DNA of 64,000 nucleotides from Streptomyces sp. ISL-100 (lineage in GTDB: Bacteria; Actinomycetota; Actinomycetes; Streptomycetales; Streptomycetaceae). Below the pieces are notes generated by a model, which was not told where the DNA came from, searched no databases, and saw only the letters and a list, made by a program, of their open reading frames with translations. The first letter of the stretch is position 1. Every line of letters starts with the position of its first letter. Both the position numbers and the translations under genes were made by a program. The stretch spans positions 1 through 64,000 of the forward strand of contig NZ_JAGGOK010000003.1 in NCBI RefSeq assembly GCF_018614615.1, in the 5' to 3' direction. This document shows, one piece after another, positions 24,702-32,697 of the stretch.

Positions 24702-26567
24702 ATGGCATCAATCAAGACCCGTCCTAAAAGGGACGGAACGGCGAGCTTCACCGTGCTGTGGAGGGCTGGCGGCGCGCGGAGCGCCAAGCAGGAATCGGAG
24801 GTCTTCAGTGATGAGAAGGCCGCCGAGCGATTCAGGGATCTGGTGAACGGGCACGGTCAGCAGTGGCCGCCCGGCTGGGTGCGAGGGCAGGGGTTCATCG
24901 CTGACCAGCGCCGGCCGGACACGATGTTCGAGGCATTCGCGCTCGCCTACGTGGACCGTCTGACCGGCATCCAGGGCGACACGCGCAGCAAGTACAAGAC
25001 ACGAATACGTGCCAACATGACGCCCTGGTTCGGCCCCTACTCCGTAGAGGACGGTGAGGGCACCATCCTCCGAGAGATGGTGCAGGACTGGGTCAACGAC
25101 CTGGAGGCCGGACGGCTCGCTCCGCTCGACCCTTCAGACCGGAAGCCTCGAACGAAGTACCGGCCTAAGACCATCCAGAACGAGCACGGCTTGCTCTTCT
25201 CGATCCTTCAGTCGGCGGTGGACGCTGAGCCGTCGCTGCGGGCCTCGAATCCGTGCGCGAAGACTCGTCTCCCGCGACTCGACGGCGCTGAAGACGAAGA
25301 AGAGATGGTCTTCCTCGAACGCGAGGAATGGGCCTGGATCTACGAATGCCTCAGCGACGATGCCAAGGATCTCGGCGAGGCCATCGCGGAGACCGGCTTT
25401 CGGTGGGGCGAGGCAACGGCACTTCAGCCCCGCGACCTTCGGCGGCGTAATGGCCGGCCCGCCATCCGTGTTCAGAGGGCCTGGAAGAAGGACGAGGACG
25501 GTAAGTCCATCCTCGGCCCCCCGAAGACCCGTAAGGCGCGACGGACCGTCGTCATCACTCACAAGCTTGATCGGATGCTGCGACGCCGATCCAAGGGCCT
25601 GGCTCCCAATGCCCTCATATTCACTGGTCCCGAGGGGGGCAAGTGGGACCCCGGCACGTTCCGGCGCTTGCGCTGGCTGCCCGCGATCGAGCTGGCTGCG
25701 GAGAAGTACGGCCTCATCAAGCGACCGCGCATCCACGACCTCCGTCACTCCCACGCATCGTGGCTGATTGCCGCGAAGGTGCCGCTTCCGGCCATCCAAG
25801 GACGTCTTGGGCACGAGTCCATCACCACCACCGTCGACCGGTACGGTCACCTCCTGGATGCCTTGGACGACGAGGTCATGGCCGCCATTGAATGGGCCAT
25901 GGACCCCACCGCGCCGCTGCCCGGCTTCCTGGAAGGCTCCGGCCTGGCCGCCGCTACAGACGGACTCCCCCACGTCCCTCGCCAGCTCTCCGGACTGGCC
26001 CAGGAAACCTGGAAGGACGCCAGCGACATGCCGCAGGACGATGCCGAGCACGAGAACGACCCGGTATTCGTCATCACGCTGGGCGGCCGGGAGGTGCCAT
26101 TTGCGGACCGCGAGCACGCGCAGGACGTCGCCGACCAGTGGAACGACGACCACGAGGAAGAGATCGCGACTATGCGGGCAGACGGTTGGCCAGAGGAGCG
26201 GATCGCCCGCCGCGGAGCCCTCGGCCCAGAGGAGCGTGAGCGATGGACCGGCGGCGGCTCCGTCTGGTCCCGGATGCCGGAGCGGCAGTTCGTGCACTAC
26301 GCCTTGGCCTCGTACGAGGCCGACGGCACCCTGACGTACGAGCCGCTTCCGGTGAGTAGCCGGTGGGCGTGGGAGTTCGAGCACGACGGCTTCACCACGC
26401 GGGCCGCCGAGTTCCGGACCGAGTTCCGCCCCCAGGGCAACACGGAGGCGCACGCACGGGGAATCAACAAGTCTGCCGTGTCCCGGGCCTTTGAGCAGGC
26501 CCGGGTGGAGGCCCTGGAGGTGTGCGCCAAGCATCCGGACGCCGACCTCACGAGCGCGCAGGCGTAG
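24702..26567 (+). CDS. int: Tyrosine recombinase/integrase of the element
   Basis: A 621-residue site-specific recombinase. The N-terminal part (to about 190) has the arm-binding beta domain and a SAM-like core-binding domain (TMFEAFALAYVDRLTG). The catalytic domain has Arg in ETGFRWGEATAL (about 234), HDLRHSHASWL (about 345), the second His in LGHESITTT and the nucleophile Tyr in VDRYGHL (about 381). A further 220 residues follow, highly charged and beyond the usual end of the family; their function is unknown. It starts 104 bases past tRNA-Ala and has a weak ribosome binding site. Confidence 0.95.
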   Translation: MASIKTRPKRDGTASFTVLWRAGGARSAKQESEVFSDEKAAERFRDLVNGHGQQWPPGWVRGQGFIADQRRPDTMFEAFALAYVDRLTGIQGDTRSKYKTRIRANMTPWFGPYSVEDGEGTILREMVQDWVNDLEAGRLAPLDPSDRKPRTKYRPKTIQNEHGLLFSILQSAVDAEPSLRASNPCAKTRLPRLDGAEDEEEMVFLEREEWAWIYECLSDDAKDLGEAIAETGFRWGEATALQPRDLRRRNGRPAIRVQRAWKKDEDGKSILGPPKTRKARRTVVITHKLDRMLRRRSKGLAPNALIFTGPEGGKWDPGTFRRLRWLPAIELAAEKYGLIKRPRIHDLRHSHASWLIAAKVPLPAIQGRLGHESITTTVDRYGHLLDALDDEVMAAIEWAMDPTAPLPGFLEGSGLAAATDGLPHVPRQLSGLAQETWKDASDMPQDDAEHENDPVFVITLGGREVPFADREHAQDVADQWNDDHEEEIATMRADGWPEERIARRGALGPEERERWTGGGSVWSRMPERQFVHYALASYEADGTLTYEPLPVSSRWAWEFEHDGFTTRAAEFRTEFRPQGNTEAHARGINKSAVSRAFEQARVEALEVCAKHPDADLTSAQA

Positions 26568-26610
26568 CCCGGAAACTCCATCCGGTCACTCGAAGGAGTA
26601 TGTCCTTCAT

Positions 26611-26658
26611 CACGCAAATTCGGCCCGCTCCTCGCGAGGAGCGGGCCGAATTTGCGTG
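26611..26658. terminator. Bidirectional terminator between convergent genes
   Basis: A perfect 48-base palindrome (24-base arms, no spacer) between the ends of int and the minus-strand gene that follows. The AT-rich outer part gives a T run in both directions. Confidence 0.85.
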
Positions 26659-26687
26659 TGCTCCGCAGCGGGAAACCGTCCGTGGCT

Positions 26688-27008
26688 TCAGCCCACGGCT
26701 TCCGAGGTCGGGTAGCAGACCGTCTGCCACCGGTCGGGGTCGTCGGTCCGCGACCAGCCGTTGACGGTGCCCGGCTTGGCCCGTTCGGACGGGTCGATGA
26801 TGAACCCGTTCTCGATCAGGCGATGTCCGAACGACGCGGGGGCGAAGCCCGAGTCCGCCGGCCCCAGATCACGGACGACGAGTTGCCGCACAGGGTTGGG
26901 GTCCTCGATACGGACCTCCCGTTCCTCGGAGGCAAGCGGTGCCACGATCAGGCGCCAGCGCCCGTTCAGCACGTACACGAGGGCGCGGTGCGGTCCAGCG
27001 GGTGTCAC
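26688..27008 (-). CDS. Hypothetical element protein
   Basis: A 106-residue soluble protein not recognised. The start is a GTG with GGGAGA seven bases upstream (begins MTPAGPHRALVYVLNGRWRL). It contains WRLIVAPLASEEREVRIED and ends with WSRTDDPDRWQTVCYPTSE. There is no signal peptide or membrane segment. It is the last of three same-strand genes (27.67, 27.05, 26.69 kb) oriented toward int. Confidence 0.7.
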   Translation of the reverse strand: MTPAGPHRALVYVLNGRWRLIVAPLASEEREVRIEDPNPVRQLVVRDLGPADSGFAPASFGHRLIENGFIIDPSERAKPGTVNGWSRTDDPDRWQTVCYPTSEAVG

Positions 27009-27048
27009 GTTCTCTCCCAAGGTGGATCGGTCTGGTGGCGGTCGGTCG

Positions 27049-27684
27049 TCACCAGAGGCTGAGGGGGCGGCCCGCTGCAATCGCTACACGGACGCGTGCC
27101 GCGATCTCTGCCTTGGACTCCCCACCGTTCTTGCCGGCCCGGATGGCGGCACCAATGGCACGGGAGCGTCCGGCCGGGCCGCGAAGGTCGGCGAGGGGAC
27201 TTCCCGGGTCTCTGCGGCGGGCCAGCCATTCGGCTCGGTTCTCCGCCGCCGTGCCCATCCGCAGGTGAGTCGGCTGCTGGCAGGAGTGGTTGTCACAGGT
27301 GTGGCAGACGGTCGGGCTGTCGGTTCCCCAGCCGAGTCGAGGGATGACACCGTGCGCGAGCTGGTACCCGTAGAGGTGGCCCGGCACCGTGCCGCGTCGC
27401 GTCCTGCCCGGCCGCGACGCGGCCCTGAAGCTGGCATGGCCGGTGCTGGAGATCCCGCCGAAGAAGAACCAGCAGTCCTCGGTTGACGAGGTTCGGTAGA
27501 CCTTTGCCCAGTACCGGGCTTGAACGGACTCGTTGGCCAGCCAGACCGACCACTCAACAGCCGGTATGCGCACGGGCGTTGGTTCACCTATGAGGGTAAG
27601 TTGCTCATCAACGTGAACGGGCCCGGACTCGTTCACCGCCGCGAGCGGGAAGAGTCCGGGCCCGAGGTCGTTCTCAGGCGGCAT
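27049..27684 (-). CDS. HNH endonuclease-like protein
   Basis: A 211-residue protein. Residues about 80-160 resemble small HNH nucleases of phages and mobile elements: YWAKVYRTSSTEDCWFF, a conserved HGVIPRL region, and the zinc/catalytic block CHTCDNHSCQQPTHLRMGT followed by ENRAEWLARRR. The paired cysteines and His/Asn fit the beta-beta-alpha metal fold. The ATG at 27684 overlaps the end of the upstream gene by 11 bases and has no good ribosome binding site, so the start is uncertain. Confidence 0.72.
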   Translation of the reverse strand: MPPENDLGPGLFPLAAVNESGPVHVDEQLTLIGEPTPVRIPAVEWSVWLANESVQARYWAKVYRTSSTEDCWFFFGGISSTGHASFRAASRPGRTRRGTVPGHLYGYQLAHGVIPRLGWGTDSPTVCHTCDNHSCQQPTHLRMGTAAENRAEWLARRRDPGSPLADLRGPAGRSRAIGAAIRAGKNGGESKAEIAARVRVAIAAGRPLSLW

Positions 27685-28123
27685 CAGCCCGGCTACCGTC
27701 CGCAGTGACGACCGGGGCCGGGATGCCCGAGGTCGAGGAAGCCGCATCCGCCGCATCCGCCCGAGGCTTACGGGCCCGGGTGGGACGGGGGCGCTCGGCG
27801 TGGGCCCGCAGCGATTCGATGATCTCCTTCGCGCGAGCGGCGGTAACAGGCTTCGCCTCGCGCTCCAGTTCCTCCGCCGGCACACCAAGAAGCTCCGAGA
27901 CCAACTCGGCGTCGTTGTCGAACAGCCGTAGAACTACAGCGGCAGCTTCCCGCGCGGTGACGTCGGCCTCCTCCTTCGCCTTGGCCGCCTTCACCGCGGC
28001 CTCACGCGCGGTCAACGCGTTCGTGGCGGCCATCTCCCGCGTCTTCGCCTTCAGCGCTTCAGCAGCGCGAACCCGCCGCCGCAGGTCCGCCGCGCTCACC
28101 GGTCCTGCCGAAGTAGTGCTCAC
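27674..28123 (-). CDS. Hypothetical alpha-helical protein
   Basis: A 149-residue Ala/Glu/Lys/Arg-rich protein. Residues 5-70 look like a long coiled helix (LRRRVRAAEALKAKTREMAATN, AAKAKEEADVTAREAAAV), followed by LLGVPAEELEREAKPVTAARAKEIIESL and a basic Ala-rich tail. It may bind DNA or act as a scaffold; no family recognised. It is the first gene of the three-gene minus-strand group. Confidence 0.7.
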   Translation of the reverse strand: MSTTSAGPVSAADLRRRVRAAEALKAKTREMAATNALTAREAAVKAAKAKEEADVTAREAAAVVLRLFDNDAELVSELLGVPAEELEREAKPVTAARAKEIIESLRAHAERPRPTRARKPRADAADAASSTSGIPAPVVTADGSRADAA

Positions 28124-28200
28124 CCGTGCCCCCAGTTCTGTTCGAAATCACTGCTCATCCCGCGCACCGTAGGCACAGGTCCGCGGACATCTCGAACCAC

Positions 28201-28664
28201 GGGTTCGTTGGGTGCCGGCCAGGGCGAAAGGCTGCCTCCGGCGGGTCCTCCTCGGAGGGGGTGGGGGCTGGTTGGTCGGGTGCGGGAGCGTTGTGGTGCG
28301 GGTGAAGGCGGGGTTCCCTCCTCGGCCAGACACCCAGGGGGCGTATCAGGAACCCGGACACGGAGTCCAGGCCGAGCCGCTGCGCGGTCGCTACGCGAGC
28401 CAGGACACCGCGCCCGGAACCCTGATACGGCGGAGCTGTCCGACCGAGGAGGGAACCCCGCCCAGGCCCGTTGTGGCCGGGCCCGGCCGAGCGGGTGCGG
28501 GTAAAGGTGGCGGTGAGAAAAGGCCAGGTCAGAGCCCCTATCCGGGTTGACTCAACCCCTAGAACGTGGTTTAATTAGTGATGTCGGAAGGGGAGGGCAA
28601 CCCCCGACCGGCACACGGCAGGCCGACCGGCCGCCGACAACCTCTCTCACCAGGAGAACGAACG
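28201..28664 (+). repeat. Duplicated control unit, copy 1
   Basis: 464 bases nearly identical to 35750-36209 (460 bases), in the same orientation. Sequence differs mainly in about 30 bases near 28500-28530. It contains a nested inverted repeat: outer 19-base arms at 28307-28325 and 28444-28462, inner arms CGTATCAGG/CCTGATACG at 28342-28350 and 28421-28429. Then come a promoter and structured leader ending at the next start codon. No supported ORF lies inside, although weak frames exist. Confidence 0.9.
28547..28663 (+). promoter_or_regulatory. Promoter and two-hairpin leader L1
   Basis: -35 TTGACT (28547-28552), 17-base spacer, -10 TTTAAT (28570-28575). The predicted transcript begins around 28582 with hairpin P1 (GTCGG..GGGG / CCCC..CCGGC, loop containing GGGCAA, 28583-28612), then hairpin P2 GGCC-GACC-GGCC (28621-28632), CTCTCACCAG (28644-28653), GGAG and the GTG start. 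The same layout recurs upstream of five other genes. Confidence 0.85.
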
Positions 28665-29401
28665 TGAGCACTATGAAGGCCCCCGGAAAGCTCGCCACCA
28701 TCCGCGCCCTGCTCGCCACGGCGGAGGACCCCCGTACGCCGGAGGCGGAAGCGGAGTTGGCCCGGAGGCGGGCATTCGAAATGATGGCGAAGTACGGCGT
28801 CGAAGAGGCCATGCTGAGCGACGGAGAGCCGTCGCGGGACGCGGTCACCGCGCGATACATCGACCTCCCCAACCCGTGGTCCATGTCCCGCGTCCGCCTC
28901 ATCTGCTTCATCGCTCAGAACGTCGGCTGCAAGGCCGTGCACATGGGCGTGCGGGGCAGCGTGCGCCGCGTTCACATCGTCGGCCACGAGTCCGACATCC
29001 AGCGCGCCGAGATCCTTTACGCCTCTCTCCTGATCCAGATGCTCGGCGGGCTCAACGCGCAGGTTGTCCCGTACGGCGTTCGCAGTGCACGAGCCTGGCG
29101 CAACTCGTGGACCATCGGGTTCATCGAGCGCGTCATAGAACGGCTCAAGGCGATCGAGCAGGCCGCCCGCGCCGCCGCCAGCGAGGAAACGTCGGCCACA
29201 GGCCGCAGCGGTGAACTCGTGCTGGCCGACCGCGACGCGATGGTGGAGGCCGCCTACCGCGAGGAGCACCCGCACGTCCGACACTCGCGCAGCTCGTACA
29301 GCGGTAGCGGATACGGCGACGGAGCCGCCGCAGGAAACCGCGCCGACATCGGAGGCACCCGCCGCATCGGTGCCCAGACGGCCGGAGCCCTTGCAGCCTG
29401 A
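28664..29401 (+). CDS. DUF2786 protein
   Basis: A 245-residue protein. The N-terminal DUF2786 domain is seen in KLATIRALLATAEDPRTPEAE, then AFEMMAKYGVEEAML (about residues 8-50). The middle region (IAQNVGCKAVHMG ... ILYASLLIQML, about 85-135) resembles the second conserved block of DUF2786 proteins. The tail is Gly/Ser/Ala-rich. DUF2786 proteins are common in phages and conjugative elements with no settled function. The GTG start follows the L1 leader, with GGAG eight bases upstream. Confidence 0.88.
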   Translation: MSTMKAPGKLATIRALLATAEDPRTPEAEAELARRRAFEMMAKYGVEEAMLSDGEPSRDAVTARYIDLPNPWSMSRVRLICFIAQNVGCKAVHMGVRGSVRRVHIVGHESDIQRAEILYASLLIQMLGGLNAQVVPYGVRSARAWRNSWTIGFIERVIERLKAIEQAARAAASEETSATGRSGELVLADRDAMVEAAYREEHPHVRHSRSSYSGSGYGDGAAAGNRADIGGTRRIGAQTAGALAA

Positions 29402-29414
29402 CCGCCCATCCCTG

Positions 29415-29439
29415 CCGGGGCGGCAGCCCGCCGCCCCGG
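29415..29439 (+). other. Intercistronic GC hairpin
   Basis: Ten-base perfect stem (29415-29424, 29430-29439), loop AGCCC, between the DUF2786 gene and the next ribosome binding site. Similar hairpins occur in several other gaps of this region. Confidence 0.65.
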
Positions 29440-29468
29440 CCCCCGCCCCACGCGACGAGGAGCCCGGC

Positions 29469-29711
29469 ATGTACATGGAGTGGGCCCGATTCCACAAGGC
29501 CGACGAGAACGGCCGCCACTACTTCCAGACCTATAGCTACCCCCAGGTATGGGCCGCCGCCACGCCGAAGGAGCCCGGTACCGGCCGGATCAGCGAAGCT
29601 GCCGCCCTTGCCTACTCGATCATCTGCGCGGCCGGGTGGCAGTGGCAGACGCCGTGTCACTGCGTCGAGTGCACCGTCACGGCCAAGTCCGCCCAGCGCA
29701 CTACCGCTTGA
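29469..29711 (+). CDS. Small hypothetical element protein
   Basis: An 80-residue protein starting at an ATG after GAGGAG. It has an N-terminal aromatic region (MYMEWARFHKADENGRHYFQ), then AAALAYSIICAAGWQWQTPCHCVEC with three cysteines in a CxCxxC arrangement that may bind metal. It is the second gene of the L1 operon; no family recognised. Confidence 0.68.
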   Translation: MYMEWARFHKADENGRHYFQTYSYPQVWAAATPKEPGTGRISEAAALAYSIICAAGWQWQTPCHCVECTVTAKSAQRTTA

Positions 29712-29741
29712 CCCCCCACCAGCCACCGCCAGGAGGAAACG

Positions 29742-30206
29742 ATGCCGTCCCGGAAGCCGCACGCCACCCCCGCCCGCATCCTTACGGCCGCCGCCGACCA
29801 CATCGAACGCGTCGGGCTCTACCAGGGTGACCACCTCTGGCAGCCGGGCAGGATGGGCGACACCGCCCCGTGCACGGTGCTGCACGCGTGGGAACGCGGC
29901 GTGCGCTCCGTCCGGCCCCGCTGGTCCGTACGCGGTGAACCGTGGGACATCTTCCAGCGCGCTCTGTTCGACTCCCTTGTGGTGCTGAGCAACCACGTCA
30001 ACGGTCGTCCCGTGTCCGGCGTCCGGTGGCGAAAGCTGCGGCTCACGGAGGACGCCTACCGGCGCACCCTGTTGTGGTGCTGGGGGGACGATCCCGAGCG
30101 GACTACCGTCGAGGCCGCCGCGATGATCCGCGCCGCCGCAGCGCTGCATCCGAGTGACGGCGATCACAGCATCCCTGGTTGCCCCACTCTCAAGAACATG
30201 GTTTAA
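29742..30206 (+). CDS. DUF6197-like protein
   Basis: A 154-residue protein with strong AGGAGG upstream. The N-terminal pattern ILTAAADHIERVGLYQGDHLWQPG is shared with the 41.3-kb gene (ILEWAARHIEHVGFHQGPRLF) and resembles the DUF6197 family of actinobacterial elements. The C-terminal half has WCWGDDPERTTVEAAAMIRAAA. Its last codons (Asn-Met-Val-stop) form the -10 region of the next promoter. Function unknown. Confidence 0.75.
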   Translation: MPSRKPHATPARILTAAADHIERVGLYQGDHLWQPGRMGDTAPCTVLHAWERGVRSVRPRWSVRGEPWDIFQRALFDSLVVLSNHVNGRPVSGVRWRKLRLTEDAYRRTLLWCWGDDPERTTVEAAAMIRAAAALHPSDGDHSIPGCPTLKNMV

Positions 30207-30299
30207 TTAATGGTGTCGGAAGGGGGAGGGCAACCCCCCGACCGACACCGTTACCGGGCCGAGCGGCCCGAAGAACTCTCACCAGAAAGAGAAAGATCG
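30179..30299 (+). promoter_or_regulatory. Promoter and two-hairpin leader L2
   Basis: -35 TTGCCC (30179-30184), 17-base spacer, -10 TTTAAT (30202-30207), which contains the stop codon of the preceding gene. P1 is 30212-30249 (GGTGTCGG..GGGGG / CCCCC..CCGACACC, loop AGGGCAA). P2 is 30255-30270 (CGGGCC-GAGC-GGCCCG). CTCTCACCAG follows, then a purine-rich site and ATG. Confidence 0.87.
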
Positions 30300-32072
30300 A
30301 TGACGAACACCAAGACCCAGGCCGGCGTTCAGACCACCCCTGCCCCGTGGCCGACCCTCACGGTTGCCGAACTCGCCGCGCACCCCGGCAACGTCCGCGA
30401 GATCGAGGCCCCGGCCGATCTGCTGGCCGACGTGAAGGACAACGGCGTCGTGGAGCCGCTGTACGTCGTGCGGACCCACGGCGACGTGCCGCAGGTCATC
30501 GACGGGTTCCAGCGGCTGGCCGCCGCCGTCGCCGCAGGGCTGGAGACCGTTCCGGTCACCCCGCGCCCCGTGATCCGGATCGACGCGCTCACCCCGCACC
30601 CGAAGAACGCCCGCGAAGACCTGGACGTCAGTGCGCCGTTCGTGGAATCGCTCCGCGCCGAGGGGTGCCGCATCCCCGTCAAGATCCAGCGACTCGACGG
30701 CGGAGTCCTCCAGGTCAACGACGGAAACCGCCGCTACCACGCCGCGACGGACGCGGGCCTTACTCACCTCCCGTACGAGTGGGAGGACGACGACCGCGAC
30801 GCGGCGGGCCAGTTCCTGGACATGATCACGACCGCCCAGCACCGCAAGAGCTTGACCCCGTCTGAGATGAACCAGGCGATGTTCAGCGCCGCCGAGGCGG
30901 GCGCGCAGGTCGGCCGCATCGCCAAGGCCGCAGGTGTGCGGCAGAAGGACGTTAAGACGCTGGTCAAGGTCCGGTCCGACGAGAAGTTGTCGGCCGCCGT
31001 CAGCGGCGCGAGCAGCTATGAGTGGACGTTCGAGCACTTGGCCGCGCTCTCGGAGTTCGCCGACGACGCCGAAGCGCTCGCCGCGATCACCGAGGCCGCC
31101 GCCGACGACGCCGCCGACGAGGGAGACGTTGACTGGGCCATCGCCATCGAGCGCACCAAGCGCGACAAGCGGACCAAGGCCGAGGCCCACCGCGCCGAGC
31201 TGGAGTCGGCCGGGCAGAAGATCCGGGACGCCGAGGAGCTGTCCGAGCGCGCCATGCCCGTGTGGCGACTGCGCGGCATCAGCGCCGAGGAGCACGCCGA
31301 CTGTCAGGGGCTTGTGTGGGTGTTCGACGAGCGGCGGGCAGACCGGTACGAGCCCTACTGCTCCGCCCCCGGCCTGTACGGGCACACGGTGCCCGAGGGC
31401 AGCAGCGGCACCGGCGGCACAAAGACCGCCGCCGAGGTGGAGGCCGAGCGCGCCGCCCGCGCCGCCGTCAAGAAGGGGAACATCGACTGGGACGCGGCCG
31501 AGGCCCTGCGCCGGAAGTGGATCACCGACCTGATCAAGCGGCGCAACCTTCCGAAGACCACCACCAACACCCTGATTGGTCACGTGAACAACGCTCTTCT
31601 GGACGGTAGTTGGGGGATCTGTGATGACCTGAACAAGGAGCCGACGACCGAGATCCTGGCCGCCTTCCTGGGGCTCAACACCGAGCAGGCCAAGGACCGG
31701 GGCAGCTTCGCCGGGCACGTCGCCAAGGACCCCCGCAGGGCCCCGCAGCTCCAGTTCGCCGCCATCGCCGCCGTCCGGGAGAAGTGCGCGAACCGGTCCG
31801 CGTGGAGGACGGACAGCCAGCGCGCCCCGTGGACGCGGACGCCCACCGGTCGCTGGTTCCAGGTGCTCGCGTCCCTCGGATACCCGCTCACGCCCATTGA
31901 GCAGTCGGTCGTGGGCGATGAGCCCTACGACCCGTCGAAGAAGAAGCCCCGCGCGATCACGTCCGGCAGCGAGCCGGAGACCGAGCAGGAGCCCGGCACC
32001 GACGAGGAGACGGGCGAGCCGGAGGCCGAGGACGCCGACGACCCGGCCAGCGACGACGAAGCCGCCGCCTAA
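30300..32072 (+). CDS. ParB-like protein with two ParB-N-type segments
   Basis: A 590-residue protein. Residues about 18-75 (LTVAELAAHPGNVREI ... VVEPLYVV ... VIDGFQRLAAAVAAG) and about 82-160 (RIDALTPHPKNARED ... IPVKIQRLDGGVLQVNDGNRRYHAATDAG) both look like ParB/Srx N-terminal domains in tandem. A helical region with a possible HTH follows (GAQVGRIAKAAGVRQKDVKTLVKVR). The long middle and end are helical and highly charged, ending in a 45-residue acidic tail. It is a likely nucleic-acid-binding or CTP/ATP-binding protein; partitioning is not implied. Started by the L2 promoter. Confidence 0.82.
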   Translation: MTNTKTQAGVQTTPAPWPTLTVAELAAHPGNVREIEAPADLLADVKDNGVVEPLYVVRTHGDVPQVIDGFQRLAAAVAAGLETVPVTPRPVIRIDALTPHPKNAREDLDVSAPFVESLRAEGCRIPVKIQRLDGGVLQVNDGNRRYHAATDAGLTHLPYEWEDDDRDAAGQFLDMITTAQHRKSLTPSEMNQAMFSAAEAGAQVGRIAKAAGVRQKDVKTLVKVRSDEKLSAAVSGASSYEWTFEHLAALSEFADDAEALAAITEAAADDAADEGDVDWAIAIERTKRDKRTKAEAHRAELESAGQKIRDAEELSERAMPVWRLRGISAEEHADCQGLVWVFDERRADRYEPYCSAPGLYGHTVPEGSSGTGGTKTAAEVEAERAARAAVKKGNIDWDAAEALRRKWITDLIKRRNLPKTTTNTLIGHVNNALLDGSWGICDDLNKEPTTEILAAFLGLNTEQAKDRGSFAGHVAKDPRRAPQLQFAAIAAVREKCANRSAWRTDSQRAPWTRTPTGRWFQVLASLGYPLTPIEQSVVGDEPYDPSKKKPRAITSGSEPETEQEPGTDEETGEPEAEDADDPASDDEAAA

Positions 32073-32090
32073 CCACCTCAGCCGCCCGAC

Positions 32091-32121
32091 GCCGGGGGCG
32101 GGAACTCTTCCCGCCCCCGGC
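32091..32121 (+). other. Intercistronic GC hairpin
   Basis: Twelve-base perfect stem (32091-32102, 32110-32121), loop AACTCTT, just before the ribosome binding site of the next gene. Confidence 0.7.
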
Positions 32122-32139
32122 CGCCCCAGGAGCCCCACA

Positions 32140-32562
32140 GTGACCCGTACAGCTTCGTTCGAGACCCACGCCGACGACCACGGTTGCGGATGCGTCCCCG
32201 CGCCCGCCGAGCCCGACCCCGGCACCACCGCCGACATCATGCAGGCCCGCGCCATCGCGGGCGGACTCGCGGAGTTCGGCATCGGGCCCCGCCGCTGGTC
32301 CGCCGCCTATGACCATCAGGCCGCCGCCGTCGTTCTGCGCGTGGACACCCCGCGCGGACTGTACGCGCTCGCCATCCCGGCCCCCGGCCAGCCGTTCCCC
32401 GTCCGCCACCGAGGCGAGCGCATCGGAGCGCTGGACTGCCGCCGCACGTACGGCACCGCCGACAGCTACGTTGCCGCGATCTTCGCCGCATTCCTGCGCG
32501 ACCGTGCCGCACTCGATATCCCCGGCCGGGACGCTTGCCCCACACCCCAAAACATGGTTTAA
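32140..32562 (+). CDS. Hypothetical element protein
   Basis: A 140-residue protein beginning at a GTG with AGGAG eight bases upstream. It contains IGPRRWSAAYDHQAAAVVLRVDTPRGLYALAIPA in two adjoining stretches (about 50-85) suggesting a beta-rich fold, then GERIGALDCRRTYGTADSYVA. Its end (Pro-Gln-Asn-Met-Val-stop) overlaps the next promoter in the same way as the gene ending at 30206. Second gene of the L2 operon; no family recognised. Confidence 0.7.
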   Translation: MTRTASFETHADDHGCGCVPAPAEPDPGTTADIMQARAIAGGLAEFGIGPRRWSAAYDHQAAAVVLRVDTPRGLYALAIPAPGQPFPVRHRGERIGALDCRRTYGTADSYVAAIFAAFLRDRAALDIPGRDACPTPQNMV

Positions 32563-32697
32563 TTAATGGTGTCGGAGGGGGAGGGCACACCCCCTCCGAC
32601 ACCACGGGCCGCCATCCGGCCCGACCCCGGCCGCACGCGGAGGGCAACCCGCCCGGCCGGGCCCGCGATTCCTCTCTCACCAGTAGGAGCACCCACG
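32535..32697 (+). promoter_or_regulatory. Promoter and two-hairpin leader L3
   Basis: -35 TTGCCC (32535-32540), 17-base spacer, -10 TTTAAT (32558-32563). P1 (32568-32603) is a perfect 14-base stem with loop AGGGCACA; the internal bulge of the other copies is base-paired here. P2 is CGGGCC/GGCCCG (32605-32610, 32618-32623). A CTCTCACCAG block, AGGAG and ATG follow. Confidence 0.87.

Noticed and set aside
26611..26658. 48-base palindrome as an attachment site or insertion-sequence end
   Set aside because: It lies exactly between two convergent genes and has terminator composition. No matching copy was seen elsewhere.
28201..28664. Repeat copies as an insertion sequence
   Set aside because: There is no transposase frame and no terminal inverted repeat at the ends; the unit ends at start codons and contains a promoter.
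30210..30299. In-frame ATG within leaders (MVSEGGG...) as N-terminal extensions of the downstream proteins
   Set aside because: In L2-L5 the leader frame is open to the gene, but in L1 and L6 it is out of frame. The common CTCTCACCAG plus ribosome binding site marks the true start.
31578..31591. Additional parS sites around CACGTG cores (31.58, 49.35 and 50.17 kb)
   Set aside because: Flanking bases do not match GTTTCACGTGAAAC; only the three sites in the parAB region are good.
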